DNA from: a virus
DNA: 32,535 nucleotides
Direction: 5' to 3' (one strand)
Virus record (IMG/VR): IMGVR_UViG_3300035184_001104
Location: 1 to 32,535 of that record
Shown here: piece after piece, positions 8,001 through 17,063 of the stretch
Layout: every line of letters starts with the position of its first letter
How positions within the stretch are numbered: position 1 is the first letter of the stretch
The notes under the pieces: generated by a model
What the model saw: the letters and a program-made list of their open reading frames with translations, nothing else
The model's database searches: none
Told to the model about the DNA's origin: nothing
Translations under genes and position numbers: made by a program

Positions 8001-10005
8001 AATATATTCTGTAAATGCCATGGCTTGTAGAAGAGTGTCTATTAATCAAATTGAAGTTATACCTACTGAGACTATACCTGAATTAGAAGATAAAATAATA
8101 GAGACTAATGTTACAAAAGATAATTTTACTAAAACAACTCAAGAGAGATTAAAAGAAGGTATAGGTAAAAGAATTTTAAGAAAACTATTGTCGGAATGTG
8201 ATTATTTTGAAGTGATTCGACAAGAAAGTCCAATGGTATATGATTCTATTAAGGAAAAGATAAAATATTTTAATCCTGCTTTTCATTCTATGACTCCGGA
8301 AGGTTTAAATGGGAGGTTGACTTTTTTAAATCAATGTCTAAGACCTGGTGAGACAATACCTATAGTTAGGACTGATAGTAATGGTAACGATACTTTAGTT
8401 AGTAATGACGCTACCAATACTTCATTTGGTACCCCACCGATTTTAGTTTTAAGAATTGGAGATTTTTATAATACTAAAATAGTACCTAAGAGTGTAAACA
8501 TCTCGTATAACCCACTTAATTTAGATTTAAATCCGGAGGGTATAGGTGTTCAACCTATGGTTGCGGAGGTTAATATGTCGTTTGATTTTATTGGTGGTCA
8601 GGGGTTAACCGGACCGGTTGAACAATTACAAAACGCGTTATCATTCAATTATTATGCTAACACTGAAATATATGATGAAAGAGCGGTGGCAACCGAAGAT
8701 AGGTCAACATTAGACCGAGAGTTAATTAATAGAATATTAGATACGGAAGAACAGGTAAGAGTTGAGAATGACCTACCGAATGAAGGGGGTAATACTATTG
8801 GTACAGTGACTTCTGAGAATACCGTTCCCTCTGGTTTGACGGGTACTATGACTTATAAAAGTATAGTGGATGATTTATTGAAAGTTGAGAACGACTATTA
8901 TGTTTCTATACCAAATAAGGTTGAAACATTTATTAATGAAGAAAACTTTGGTATTTGGCAGTTAGTTTCTAAAAATAGAAAGTATATCGATGGTAATGGT
9001 TTTATTGGTTCGGGAACAACTTTTAACGAGGGGAGCGATTTTCCAACTCGAATTTATGGAAAACCTGAAAAAACTCAAGAAAATATAGATAATTTATTTC
9101 AATTTTTAATTAATGATATAGAAGAACCTTACTCTAGTAATAAAAACTTTATAATTAAAGGATTGGTTGATAAGAATATAAGTAAAGGAGATGTAGAATC
9201 TGTTCAGACTAACATGGTAAATTATATTAATAGTTATAGAGCTACGTTTTCATCACCAATATTTACAAAAATTAATGAAATAACGGAACAACAACAAAAC
9301 ATGGTTCAAGTCCTAAGAGAAATTAATTTAATCTCAAAAAAGTTTGACGGTAAAATACCGGAGTCAGGTATCCCTATTATATATAATACAACCTCAACCG
9401 ATAAAGTTGATAATTCATCGACATCTGCTGAAAATACTTTTCAAGAACTTTGTGATGATTATAAAAAAGTTCTTTTGGCTTTTAACCAGTTCTATGAAGA
9501 ACTTTTATGTAATAAAAACAGTACCTCTTCAGATGAACCATTTATAACAGAAGATGGTAGTAATTATGATGAAGATACGGGTACATTTAATTGGGTAGGT
9601 AATGCTGAAAACGATGACTTGGTGAATCAACATATGTTTTTGATTTTATCAAATGTGTTTAATAATGAGGATAAACTTGAAATATTTAATGATGCTGTAA
9701 TAACCGCACCTATAAATAAAAATGGTAGATTAAAAAGAATTTTTAGAAGACTCTGTAATGAATTTGCGGATATAGTCAAAGAAGAGTTGGGTGAGGAACA
9801 AAAATTAATTGAGGATTTTAAGTCGCTGCAATCTTACACAAGTTTCGTAAATAACTCAGACGGTGTTATTGAAGGTAAAGTTAGGGAATTTGATTATTCC
9901 ACGGTTGTAATTGCGGCTGATATATCTCAACAACAAACACTACTAAAAGAACTCTATAGACCTGCCGGTGGTGATAAATGGGATAGTGTTGTAAAATTTA
10001 TTTAA
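5047..10005 (+). CDS. Giant baseplate/tail protein with embedded OmpA-like peptidoglycan-binding domain
   Basis: The 1652-aa protein begins with a Pro/Tyr/Gly/Asn-rich region carrying a repeated motif (NEFGPTGGF at 69-77, NAYGPNGGY at 119-127). Around residues 640-740 it has RVMWFPPYDIEFSE, a tryptophan, then EPMYTYKDTSR and LKWKIIVDHPS, a pattern reminiscent of tube-initiator/CIS-tube proteins; a second similar beta segment (SVNISYNPLNLDLNPEG) lies near residues 1150-1200. Between them, about 849-960, is an OmpA-family domain: IGSASAP strand at 889, then NKTLSQRRIDSVKQFL from N901 with R907/R908 in the diaminopimelate-contacting position. The C-terminus is mostly helical. It is the first gene of the hub operon, four bases from the LysM gene. 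It is probably a virion protein linking tube, hub and cell wall; the domain calls are by eye and the overall role is inferred. Confidence 0.7.
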   Translation: MSSLSFASTSTFRNALMGVNLPPYTVPGTYTPPVGVLTYPTQLSNYSVVDSPDFLIANSPFPNQSYVLNEFGPTGGFNNSITFNGPLVPILPTYAEYSPNQTNMDILNDTFIDAAYIQNAYGPNGGYQYMVDITDIQLNNFIYQPYWDPPNFVASSYDPYSILFSDNPQGDVGPLSQDSYLARLGAEQLKISFQNRVDAEIYQNTVGLVNLDSLQDPFEASLIATGKEPLIYRNWRITVPENPILQAVDFVTRLGGAYWPVSPIPGDYFDEPNFDSKQTSNALNVVNQLTGGFLGPILNKRRQPSQVFIANTGNGQRSALFRSLDYNRYQPGFNKDFGGLLGIGQGLVNLAIDLINPDNGTLNGGYYVGSKDADPSTITSPPNQVPVNPFGQQEQSPVYGPSEMGKLYEGNIGSLNFGLAGKSFSDGGGITGEFVWVSPKYKPNAGFKATPGGGSGSQDEDYDIIAGQFTRGESTNLTFKETSILDRTQRLVDSADNVSGIARLKHVGNAINQVSKVFNDGYKEITKGSQVLSYTDNSDGSQAGIEYCRVFTKDTPYYTYNDLQKTEGIVDSGRKFNNSVLKNTFNLNIAPTSENVIEASQDNFIAKKYMFSIENLAWRTSSKPGFRYDDLPNCEKGPNGGRVMWFPPYDIEFSETNTANWNSTSFLGRPEPMYTYKDTSRAGSLKWKIIVDHPSIMNLIVKKQLEGVSKDRVNSMLDSFFAGCLKYDLYDLGIKFNTIPSSDLFTYQELLSNNPTTEVVRTIIQELPDKDNSKDTPDPSIETFKSKYKGLAFYFDNDIPDPNTRNTTSSVPFQQTYGPYTSQSNIDNYVSEANGLFVDGSTEKNVKQFFDTVVIDNYNTIANNTSGNFIKDAFDILKEKKGRINITLIGSASAPASEDYNKTLSQRRIDSVKQFLESFTSGDANLKQYFDDKTILISETKAVGEENISNEEIISPKTSNGDFGSPVDCTKNIKDRDGKTNRGSQIYSVNAMACRRVSINQIEVIPTETIPELEDKIIETNVTKDNFTKTTQERLKEGIGKRILRKLLSECDYFEVIRQESPMVYDSIKEKIKYFNPAFHSMTPEGLNGRLTFLNQCLRPGETIPIVRTDSNGNDTLVSNDATNTSFGTPPILVLRIGDFYNTKIVPKSVNISYNPLNLDLNPEGIGVQPMVAEVNMSFDFIGGQGLTGPVEQLQNALSFNYYANTEIYDERAVATEDRSTLDRELINRILDTEEQVRVENDLPNEGGNTIGTVTSENTVPSGLTGTMTYKSIVDDLLKVENDYYVSIPNKVETFINEENFGIWQLVSKNRKYIDGNGFIGSGTTFNEGSDFPTRIYGKPEKTQENIDNLFQFLINDIEEPYSSNKNFIIKGLVDKNISKGDVESVQTNMVNYINSYRATFSSPIFTKINEITEQQQNMVQVLREINLISKKFDGKIPESGIPIIYNTTSTDKVDNSSTSAENTFQELCDDYKKVLLAFNQFYEELLCNKNSTSSDEPFITEDGSNYDEDTGTFNWVGNAENDDLVNQHMFLILSNVFNNEDKLEIFNDAVITAPINKNGRLKRIFRRLCNEFADIVKEELGEEQKLIEDFKSLQSYTSFVNNSDGVIEGKVREFDYSTVVIAADISQQQTLLKELYRPAGGDKWDSVVKFI

Positions 10006-10008
10006 GAA

Positions 10009-10332
10009 ATGGGAAAAGAATATTATAATAGATACAAAGGTTTTGTTATTGAAGGTAAACAAACTACAGTGCCATATATATCGTTACCTAGTAAAAGTAG
10101 CGATAAAAAATATATCTATAAAGTTAGTCAGTCAAGATTAGATAAAGTGTCACAACAATATTATGGGACACCTTTTTTCGGTTGGTTAATAATGAGTGCT
10201 AACCCTGAATTTGGAGGACAAGAGTGGAATATACCTGACGCTTCTATCTTGACTATTCCCTATCCTTTAGTAAGTTCTATACAAGACTATAAATCTCAAT
10301 TAGATAACCACTTCTTCTATTATGGTAGATAA
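10009..10332 (+). CDS. LysM-like baseplate protein (gp53-like)
   Basis: The 107-aa protein has the pattern of the T4 gp53/LysM group: YKVSQSRLDKVSQQYYGTPF, then GWLIMSANPEFGG, and a short C-terminal segment DASILTIPYPL that corresponds to the usual hydrophobic 'G..L.IP' strand. T4 gp53 (196 aa) is a baseplate wedge component, and LysM-bearing small proteins also link tube to hub in contractile injection systems. It is shorter than gp53. Its ATG lies 3 bp after the preceding stop and its last 11 bases overlap the next start codon, so the three genes are almost certainly translated from one message. Confidence 0.72.
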   Translation: MGKEYYNRYKGFVIEGKQTTVPYISLPSKSSDKKYIYKVSQSRLDKVSQQYYGTPFFGWLIMSANPEFGGQEWNIPDASILTIPYPLVSSIQDYKSQLDNHFFYYGR

Positions 10333-13300
10333 TAATGAAAATATTTTTGTTGAATTTGATTATAATAATATTACTTTAATTGACCCTAATAAGGTTGTTG
10401 ATAGTGAAGGTAAAATCAAAGACCGACTTGTTAACCATGAAAATTTGGTTATGTACGCAAACTTAGAGTGTAACCTACTACCAAGAACTAAACTTGCTTT
10501 AGGGGTGTCTAATGACGATAGAAATCAGACAATAACCGTAGGGTCTATTAATTTTCTAAAACAAGGTGATAAAACAAATTTAGACAATTCATATACTGAT
10601 GAGTTAACAGGTAAAGATTCTCTTAAAGGTAAAGGGGTTAATCAAGTAAAACAACAATTTAATCGGACCCCTAATGAAACCGCTAAAAATGATGAATCGT
10701 TTTATGTTAGACAAAGCCTTCTTTCTGATGGGGAACAAGGAGGTACCGATAATGGATTATTGGGTATTACTAGTATAAACATAAGACAAGGATTAGATTT
10801 CTTACCAAGTATAAGAATTGAATTAGAAGATATAAAAGGTCGGGCTATGTTTGAAGGTGGTGATAGTTCACCATATGCCGCGTTCTTTAATTTACCATAT
10901 CCTAAATTTAATCTAACTATTAAAGGTTATTATGGAAAGGCTGTTAGACTACCTTTAATGTTACAAAGTTTTTCTTCTAGATATGACACCTCCAAGGGTA
11001 ACTTTAGTATAGATTTAGAATTTTATACTTACAAATATACTATATTGGCAGAGGTGACTATGGGTTCTTTGTTAGCCGTTCCTCATATGTATTCTTCAAG
11101 AATCCAAATACAAACTAAAAAAAATACCTCAACAAACTTTTCTGATGTGGAAGATGGGGTTGTTGAGTTGGGTTATCAAAAAATTAAAGAAGTATATGGG
11201 GAATATAAATCTAAAGGTCTTATAGATGATGGTTTTCCTGAGTTAACTTTGATGCAATTAAAGTTTAGGTTGGAATTATTTATAAAAAATACTTTGGATA
11301 CTTTTACTAAAGAGAATTTAGACCCTTTAACTAATGTTACTCAATATACTAACGATTTAATAGATTATACAAAGGAGGTTTTTACTTTTGCCGGTACCGA
11401 TAAAAGTGGTTCTTGGTTTAATCAGAATATGGATACTCAGAACTTTTTTATTCTTAACGATACCAAAAAAACTAAAGTATATACTTTCAAAAAAGAGTTG
11501 AGGGACCCTCAAAAGAGGAGTGTTGCGATATCAAACTTGAAGGGGTTAATAGTTAAATTTAATTCTAAATTGAGTGAAAACGAAACTTTAGGTGAAAATG
11601 GTTCTTATGTTGTTGGTGGTAAACCACCTGTTCCGTCATCCATACCTAATCCTATAACTTACGACACATTCTATAAAACAAACGCCACAATAAATGATAT
11701 CGATTTAAAAGAAACATATATCCAACAAAAAGGTTTGAGTACCCAACCTACAGATGGTCAAATTGCTGATTTTAAAGTTGAATTAATAACAAAAGGTATT
11801 TTTAATAATGTTGAATTGGATTTTTCTTCAAATCAAAACTCTTCAGACGCAAACCCTGATAAAGTTAGTTATTACTATGTTTTTGAAGGTGAAGGTGCTT
11901 TTATAGGGATTGTCGACAAAATCGAAGTAGAGGTTAGACAGATTAAAGAAAAAATACAAGAACAATTAACAGACTCTTTAGCTGAATTATTGAAGGATAA
12001 GGGAAATAATGGTATTGGTTTTGTCCCGACTATTAGAAATGTTTTGGCTGTAATATTTGCCAATGGGGAAGCGTTTCTTAGATTATTGGATAATACCCAT
12101 AGGGAAGCTTGGGATGTTAGAGATGATAAGAATAGACAAGACGCGATATTTAATAGTGAAGTGGCTAACGCTAATCCTGATAATGTTTCGTCGGGTGTTA
12201 ATAGTGATAATCCGGTTTATCCTTGGCCTCAATTTATTGTTGCAACTAATACTGGTGATGATAGAGAAAAATATGAAATCGCTTATCCGGGTGATAGTAA
12301 ATATACGAATATAACTAAAGGTTATTTATATAATGTTTGGCCTGAAGTTGAATTTGTAGAGGAATATTTAAGGGGGTTAACTAAAAGAGGGTTATCACCT
12401 ACTCAATCAACATCAATCGCTAATGAATTATTTGAAACAAATAGAGTTTCGATTAACGCCATTGAATTTCCTATTGATAACAATGTTTATCAAAATAAAG
12501 AAAAAATAAAATATTTTTATGAGATATATGAAAGGTTATTTTTAATTTCTAATTATAGTGGACTTGTTAGGGTTAATAATTTACTTGATTCGGATAAGAT
12601 TACTAATATAATAGCCGATACTGAAAAAAATAATATTGTTGAAAGTTTATCTAATGATAATCCTTTTTTAATACAAGACCTTAAAACTTTTAATATTACC
12701 GGTGAAAACTTTTTACCGATTTTAGAGTTAATTTCTAATGATGGTCAAGGGTTGAGTTGGAATAATTTAATAAGGGGTATTTTTAATACGGGTTACATAA
12801 AAAATGAAGTTGATAATGGTAGTTTTACGTTTTTTTCTAACCATTTTTTAAATAGTGAAGTGACAAGACCTCAATCCCCATTGCCGGGTAGTGAAAATTT
12901 AGTTAATTATTTGAATTCTAGTAAGAGTGATGTTATTAGTTTTGTGGATACATATCCCTTTACTGATTTAACTTGGATAAAAAATAATTTACAAGATGGT
13001 AATAAGATTAGTGGTGTTAAGGGTTCTAAAAGTACTACCAAAACATTATTCCTCAATGAGGATAAAAAAATAATGTCAAACTTCAAAGTTAACACTACTT
13101 CTGATGAGATTAGACCTATAACAAATTTTGGGTTTAAACAGAGTTTATCCGTTCCAAATTATGGGAACATTAATTTAAGTGATTTTTACCTCTATCGTAG
13201 CCCTAATAAACAGTTATTAACTGAAGGTAATTTAAATTATTATGATTATGATGGTTTGGTAAGGTCAAATCAGACTGTGTCTATTATGAATACACCTTAT

Positions 13301-16300
13301 TTTATAAACTCACTACAGAGTTCAGCCGATAACTTAAGAAATTCTAGTGTGAACCCATTTATTGTCCCCGCTTATTTATTTATTAATAGTTTACCTTTAG
13401 CGACACTTAGAGAAAAATTTACAACAAATAATAGTGGTTATGTTGACCCTATTAGTTTGGATTATATATTTAGTACAATTAAAAAGTTTGGGGGTATACA
13501 TAAAGTACCTTATGCTTGGGTTCTAAAGATTGGTTCTGAGTGGCATAGATATAAAAAGTATATTGAAAGTAATGTTGATATATTAACTAATTCTTGGAAT
13601 AATTTTGATGAAAACTCAAATTATGACCCAATTACTTCTTCACCTGATAAGAAATATATTCTAAATATAAATGGTTCTCCATATGATATGGTGATGGAGG
13701 AAACTGTACCAATTACATATAATTCGATATTAAAAAATGTTACAATGATTAATACCGGGTTTTACCCTAAATTAATTAACGATTTTACTTTTTTATATGA
13801 TGGTGTGGATGTTTTCGGTGGTTATACTGATTCGGATATACAATCGGGTATTGATACAAATTTGGATATGACATTTGTAGATGATGCGGTTATAAACTAT
13901 AGTAGTTCATTTGAAGATATTAAAGTAGTTCCGTGGAGTGTTTTTTATAAAAGTAATGATGGTGAGTCATCATTTATAATACCATCAAATGGTTCTTTAA
14001 TTAATCAAACTAAAGATGAATGTATTGATATCAATGGTGTCATGAAATTTGATATAAAAAATAATCAATCAATGTATAATGGTTCGGTTCGGTTATTTTG
14101 GTCGGCCCCTAATTATGGGTATTTCGACAATAGTAAAGTTGTTAAACCTGAGTATAACCAACATATTAAAAAGGTTTATTCTGATGAATCTAACACTATC
14201 ACTATCAATGTTTTAGGGTCAAACGTTAGTTTACCAAGCCCACCCCAAAACTTTTCAATTAATGGGCTCGTTGAGGAATATAGTAATATTAGTGAAATGT
14301 TTTCGGCTTTTGAAAAAGACGTCATGGACCAATTTGAAACTGTGTTTTTAAAGTTTACTGAAAGTAGATTTGATTATTTAGGTGACCCTTTTTCTGTAAC
14401 TCAATCTACAAATACAAGTGTAGAACAATTAATAGAAAGTGAATCACCTTCCTTTAATGGTCATTTTCAGAATTTCCATCTTATGTTTATCGATATGTTT
14501 AAGTCACCTAAGGTAACTTTAACGACAGGTGAAGAAACAGTTGGTAATTCACAGAACGACCAAATGGGGAAAATAACCGATTACCTATCAAAATTTTTGG
14601 ATTATGATGTCGCTTTCAAATATGGTAACCCTGGTCTTTTTGATAAAAAACTTTTTTATTCTTTTGCAACGAGACTCTCAAATACTATGAGGATAGTTGA
14701 TGGTTATACTTGGAATCAATACACATTATCTACACCAAACGCATTACCAACAGGTAGTAATAGTACGACTCTTGTATCTTCTAAACTTACCTACCCTACT
14801 GAGTGGGTAGATTTAGAATTATATGTTGGTTTTTCAGATATTCCTGAGTTAGAGTATGATGATGACGGTTCTTATATTACCGATTTTTTTGTTGATAATA
14901 ATATTGCGTTTGAATCTCAAAATATTAAAGATTTTTCTCCGATAATTAAAATATATGCAACCCAAAAGTTAGCTGATGCAACAATGACTTCGTCAAAGTT
15001 TGAGGTTTTAATGGATACGTATTTAAATGACGTCGATAGTTTTCAAAATAAAATAACAAATAATTTAGTCACTAAATTAAAAGCTAGTTTGCCGGATGTG
15101 GATTCTACGACTTCACTTAATAAAAAAAGTGTTATTGAGGGTGACCAAACTAAAGTAGAGTTATATGAAATATTTAAAGCTCTAAATGATAAATGGATTG
15201 CCGGAAATGACTTTTCGTCTAATAAGACTCTATTTGAAGATGTCTTATTATTAGATAGGGCAAGTCGAGACATTGGGGATAAGGTTTTTGTTGATATATA
15301 CAAGTTAAAAGATTCTTTATTTGATATAGAAAATTCTTCAACGGTTGATATGTTAACTTTCATAACAGGAATTTTATTAGAAAATGGTTTTAATGTAATG
15401 AACCTTCCTTCGTATGTTAATTTTTATAATGTACAAGATGTTGTAAAAAATCCCGTACCTAAATCAGAAGATACTTTAGAGATTGCTAATACTTTATTTG
15501 GTACATTCGCGAACGTTGATTATAGAAATTCGTCGACTAAGTTAGTTTGTTTTTATGGTAATAAGGGTAGTTCGGTTTTAGATTTAAAAGATAATGTTGA
15601 TTATAGGTTTAAGAGTGATGCTTTTGATTTACGTAGAAAAAGTGATAATCCATTACTTGACGATATTAAAGAGGATAAATCAGATTATGCTACTTCTAAT
15701 AAAGTAGTTGGGTTTAATGTTGATATAGGACCCCAAAACCAATCAATTTTTACTTCCTTTAGAGTTTCACAAGACCCAGGAAAGGCCACTTACGAATCTA
15801 TCGAGGCTACAAACTCGTTAGTTAATGGTAACCGAAGAGGTGGTTCCACACAAAACTTATCGTTATATAATCTTTATAAAAATAGAAGTTATCAATGTGT
15901 ACTTAGTATGATGGGTAACGCTGTGATGCAACCAACTATGTATTTTAACTTAAGAAATGTGCCTATGTTTAACGGGCCTTATATGATTACAAGAGTTGAC
16001 CATGTTATTAGCCCCGGTACTTTCGAAACCATTATTGAGGGAACTAGACAACCGACAGCAGGATTACCTAAAGTCGATTCATTTTTACAAACTTTAAGAG
16101 CTAATTTATTAAACAGTATACTTGATAAAAATCAAGATAGAATAGCCACCACTAGTACAACTAAATCAGGAACAACTGATTCTAATGTTATATCTCAAAA
16201 AGATGGTATTGTTAATGATTTAACTAATCAACCTAACAAAAATGTTTCTAATGTGAGTAATTGTGAACCTAATTCTAATGGTGTATATAGTGGGTTTGAT

Positions 16301-16783
16301 ATAGTGACACCATCTTTGACTAAAAGTAGTTATAATGATGTTAAGGTTAATATAGATACTACATTAGGTTCTAATAATAGTAATCTTAAATATATTATAT
16401 TCGCCTCAATATATTTAAAATCAAAAACAAACGACAAGTTCACATCTTATGATAATAATTTCTCAGGTGTTGATATTAAGGAGAAGTACTCTCAAGGTAT
16501 TGTTAATCAATATATGGCAAGTAAAACTTTTTATTGTTCTAAAACTAACACTCCATACGTTTCTTTTAATAGTTTAAGTGACAACGTTGGTTTACTTAAA
16601 AGTAGATGGGAAAAAAGAGTTGATAATGTAACTAAAGATAAGGTTAGCGTAACTAAATTCTTAATATTGAATAGTGGTCCGGTAACTCTAAAAGAAAATG
16701 TTTACAGTGATATGGACAAATTAGATAGGGAAAATATAGAGGCTTCAGTTGAAAAATCTATTATTTTATATGATGTTGTATAA
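10322..16783 (+). CDS. Giant baseplate hub protein (gp27/gpD-like hub with extensions)
   Basis: The 2153-aa protein has hub-like segments at both ends. Residues ~148-218 contain GITSINIRQGLDFLPSI, ELEDIKGRAMFEGG and a PYPKFNLTIKGYYGKAV strand pair; residues ~1850-1910 contain SYQCVLSMMGNAVMQPTMYF, LRNVPMFNGPYMI and VDHVISPGTFET, the beta-barrel pattern of phage hub proteins. The roughly 1600 residues between are beta-rich and Asn/Ser/Tyr-rich, with no recognised enzyme. After a Thr/Ser/Asn linker (~1940-1985) comes a compact C-terminal domain with a CSKTNTPYVSF stretch that faintly recalls lysozyme-like domains but lacks the expected catalytic glutamate. T4 uses separate gp27 and gp5 proteins; here hub functions appear merged in one chain. 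Hub assignment is moderate, the rest unknown. Confidence 0.65.
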   Translation: MVDNNENIFVEFDYNNITLIDPNKVVDSEGKIKDRLVNHENLVMYANLECNLLPRTKLALGVSNDDRNQTITVGSINFLKQGDKTNLDNSYTDELTGKDSLKGKGVNQVKQQFNRTPNETAKNDESFYVRQSLLSDGEQGGTDNGLLGITSINIRQGLDFLPSIRIELEDIKGRAMFEGGDSSPYAAFFNLPYPKFNLTIKGYYGKAVRLPLMLQSFSSRYDTSKGNFSIDLEFYTYKYTILAEVTMGSLLAVPHMYSSRIQIQTKKNTSTNFSDVEDGVVELGYQKIKEVYGEYKSKGLIDDGFPELTLMQLKFRLELFIKNTLDTFTKENLDPLTNVTQYTNDLIDYTKEVFTFAGTDKSGSWFNQNMDTQNFFILNDTKKTKVYTFKKELRDPQKRSVAISNLKGLIVKFNSKLSENETLGENGSYVVGGKPPVPSSIPNPITYDTFYKTNATINDIDLKETYIQQKGLSTQPTDGQIADFKVELITKGIFNNVELDFSSNQNSSDANPDKVSYYYVFEGEGAFIGIVDKIEVEVRQIKEKIQEQLTDSLAELLKDKGNNGIGFVPTIRNVLAVIFANGEAFLRLLDNTHREAWDVRDDKNRQDAIFNSEVANANPDNVSSGVNSDNPVYPWPQFIVATNTGDDREKYEIAYPGDSKYTNITKGYLYNVWPEVEFVEEYLRGLTKRGLSPTQSTSIANELFETNRVSINAIEFPIDNNVYQNKEKIKYFYEIYERLFLISNYSGLVRVNNLLDSDKITNIIADTEKNNIVESLSNDNPFLIQDLKTFNITGENFLPILELISNDGQGLSWNNLIRGIFNTGYIKNEVDNGSFTFFSNHFLNSEVTRPQSPLPGSENLVNYLNSSKSDVISFVDTYPFTDLTWIKNNLQDGNKISGVKGSKSTTKTLFLNEDKKIMSNFKVNTTSDEIRPITNFGFKQSLSVPNYGNINLSDFYLYRSPNKQLLTEGNLNYYDYDGLVRSNQTVSIMNTPYFINSLQSSADNLRNSSVNPFIVPAYLFINSLPLATLREKFTTNNSGYVDPISLDYIFSTIKKFGGIHKVPYAWVLKIGSEWHRYKKYIESNVDILTNSWNNFDENSNYDPITSSPDKKYILNINGSPYDMVMEETVPITYNSILKNVTMINTGFYPKLINDFTFLYDGVDVFGGYTDSDIQSGIDTNLDMTFVDDAVINYSSSFEDIKVVPWSVFYKSNDGESSFIIPSNGSLINQTKDECIDINGVMKFDIKNNQSMYNGSVRLFWSAPNYGYFDNSKVVKPEYNQHIKKVYSDESNTITINVLGSNVSLPSPPQNFSINGLVEEYSNISEMFSAFEKDVMDQFETVFLKFTESRFDYLGDPFSVTQSTNTSVEQLIESESPSFNGHFQNFHLMFIDMFKSPKVTLTTGEETVGNSQNDQMGKITDYLSKFLDYDVAFKYGNPGLFDKKLFYSFATRLSNTMRIVDGYTWNQYTLSTPNALPTGSNSTTLVSSKLTYPTEWVDLELYVGFSDIPELEYDDDGSYITDFFVDNNIAFESQNIKDFSPIIKIYATQKLADATMTSSKFEVLMDTYLNDVDSFQNKITNNLVTKLKASLPDVDSTTSLNKKSVIEGDQTKVELYEIFKALNDKWIAGNDFSSNKTLFEDVLLLDRASRDIGDKVFVDIYKLKDSLFDIENSSTVDMLTFITGILLENGFNVMNLPSYVNFYNVQDVVKNPVPKSEDTLEIANTLFGTFANVDYRNSSTKLVCFYGNKGSSVLDLKDNVDYRFKSDAFDLRRKSDNPLLDDIKEDKSDYATSNKVVGFNVDIGPQNQSIFTSFRVSQDPGKATYESIEATNSLVNGNRRGGSTQNLSLYNLYKNRSYQCVLSMMGNAVMQPTMYFNLRNVPMFNGPYMITRVDHVISPGTFETIIEGTRQPTAGLPKVDSFLQTLRANLLNSILDKNQDRIATTSTTKSGTTDSNVISQKDGIVNDLTNQPNKNVSNVSNCEPNSNGVYSGFDIVTPSLTKSSYNDVKVNIDTTLGSNNSNLKYIIFASIYLKSKTNDKFTSYDNNFSGVDIKEKYSQGIVNQYMASKTFYCSKTNTPYVSFNSLSDNVGLLKSRWEKRVDNVTKDKVSVTKFLILNSGPVTLKENVYSDMDKLDRENIEASVEKSIILYDVV

Positions 16784-16811
16784 TAAATTTAATTTTTTTC
16801 AGAATAAACGA

Positions 16812-16824
16812 TATTTATAATAAA
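16812..16824 (+). promoter_or_regulatory. Late-promoter-like motif, exact copy (TATTTATAATAAA)
   Basis: An exact copy lying 21 bp upstream of ATG 16833, with TATAAT at 16816-16821 and an A-rich AAACAAAAC leader. If it is a -10 element the transcript leader would be only a few bases long. Confidence 0.5.
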
Positions 16825-16832
16825 AACAAAAC

Positions 16833-17057
16833 ATGGATTTAAAACTAATACTAGATAATTATTTGGGAAAAAACACCAAAATGTCTGAAAAAGATAACGG
16901 AGACGGGACTAAACAAGTGTGTGATTTGGATACAGGTGATTGTTATACTATAAGTATGAGAGATGGTCTGATTGAGAGAGTCGACAATACTATGAGAACA
17001 AATAAACGAATTCAGGTTGAGACTTCTAATGGAGTTAAACAACTATTAAACGGTTAA
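16833..17057 (+). CDS. Hypothetical protein, 74 aa
   Basis: Not recognised. The protein is small and polar, with a CDLDTGDC motif in which two cysteines are six residues apart, around residues 29-35, and an otherwise strand-rich second half (ERVDNTMRTNKRIQVETS). There is no signal peptide or membrane segment. It is preceded by an exact late-promoter-like motif and followed after 6 bp by the 214-aa gene, so both are probably co-expressed late and may be virion or assembly proteins. A start at 16833 fits the A-rich context. Confidence 0.6.
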   Translation: MDLKLILDNYLGKNTKMSEKDNGDGTKQVCDLDTGDCYTISMRDGLIERVDNTMRTNKRIQVETSNGVKQLLNG

Positions 17058-17063
17058 TTTAAT

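Noticed and set aside
9344-9547. Plus-strand alternative-frame ORF inside the 1652-aa gene
   Set aside because: It overlaps a coding region entirely and its sequence is low-complexity and unlike a folded protein.
12323-12334. TTATTTATATAA inside the hub gene as a promoter
   Set aside because: It lies within coding sequence and is only a partial match; such A/T boxes are expected by chance here, which also limits confidence in the weaker intergenic matches.
15043-15363. 106-codon minus-strand open frame inside the giant hub gene
   Set aside because: It is a shadow of the sense codon pattern in AT-rich DNA, with no independent support.
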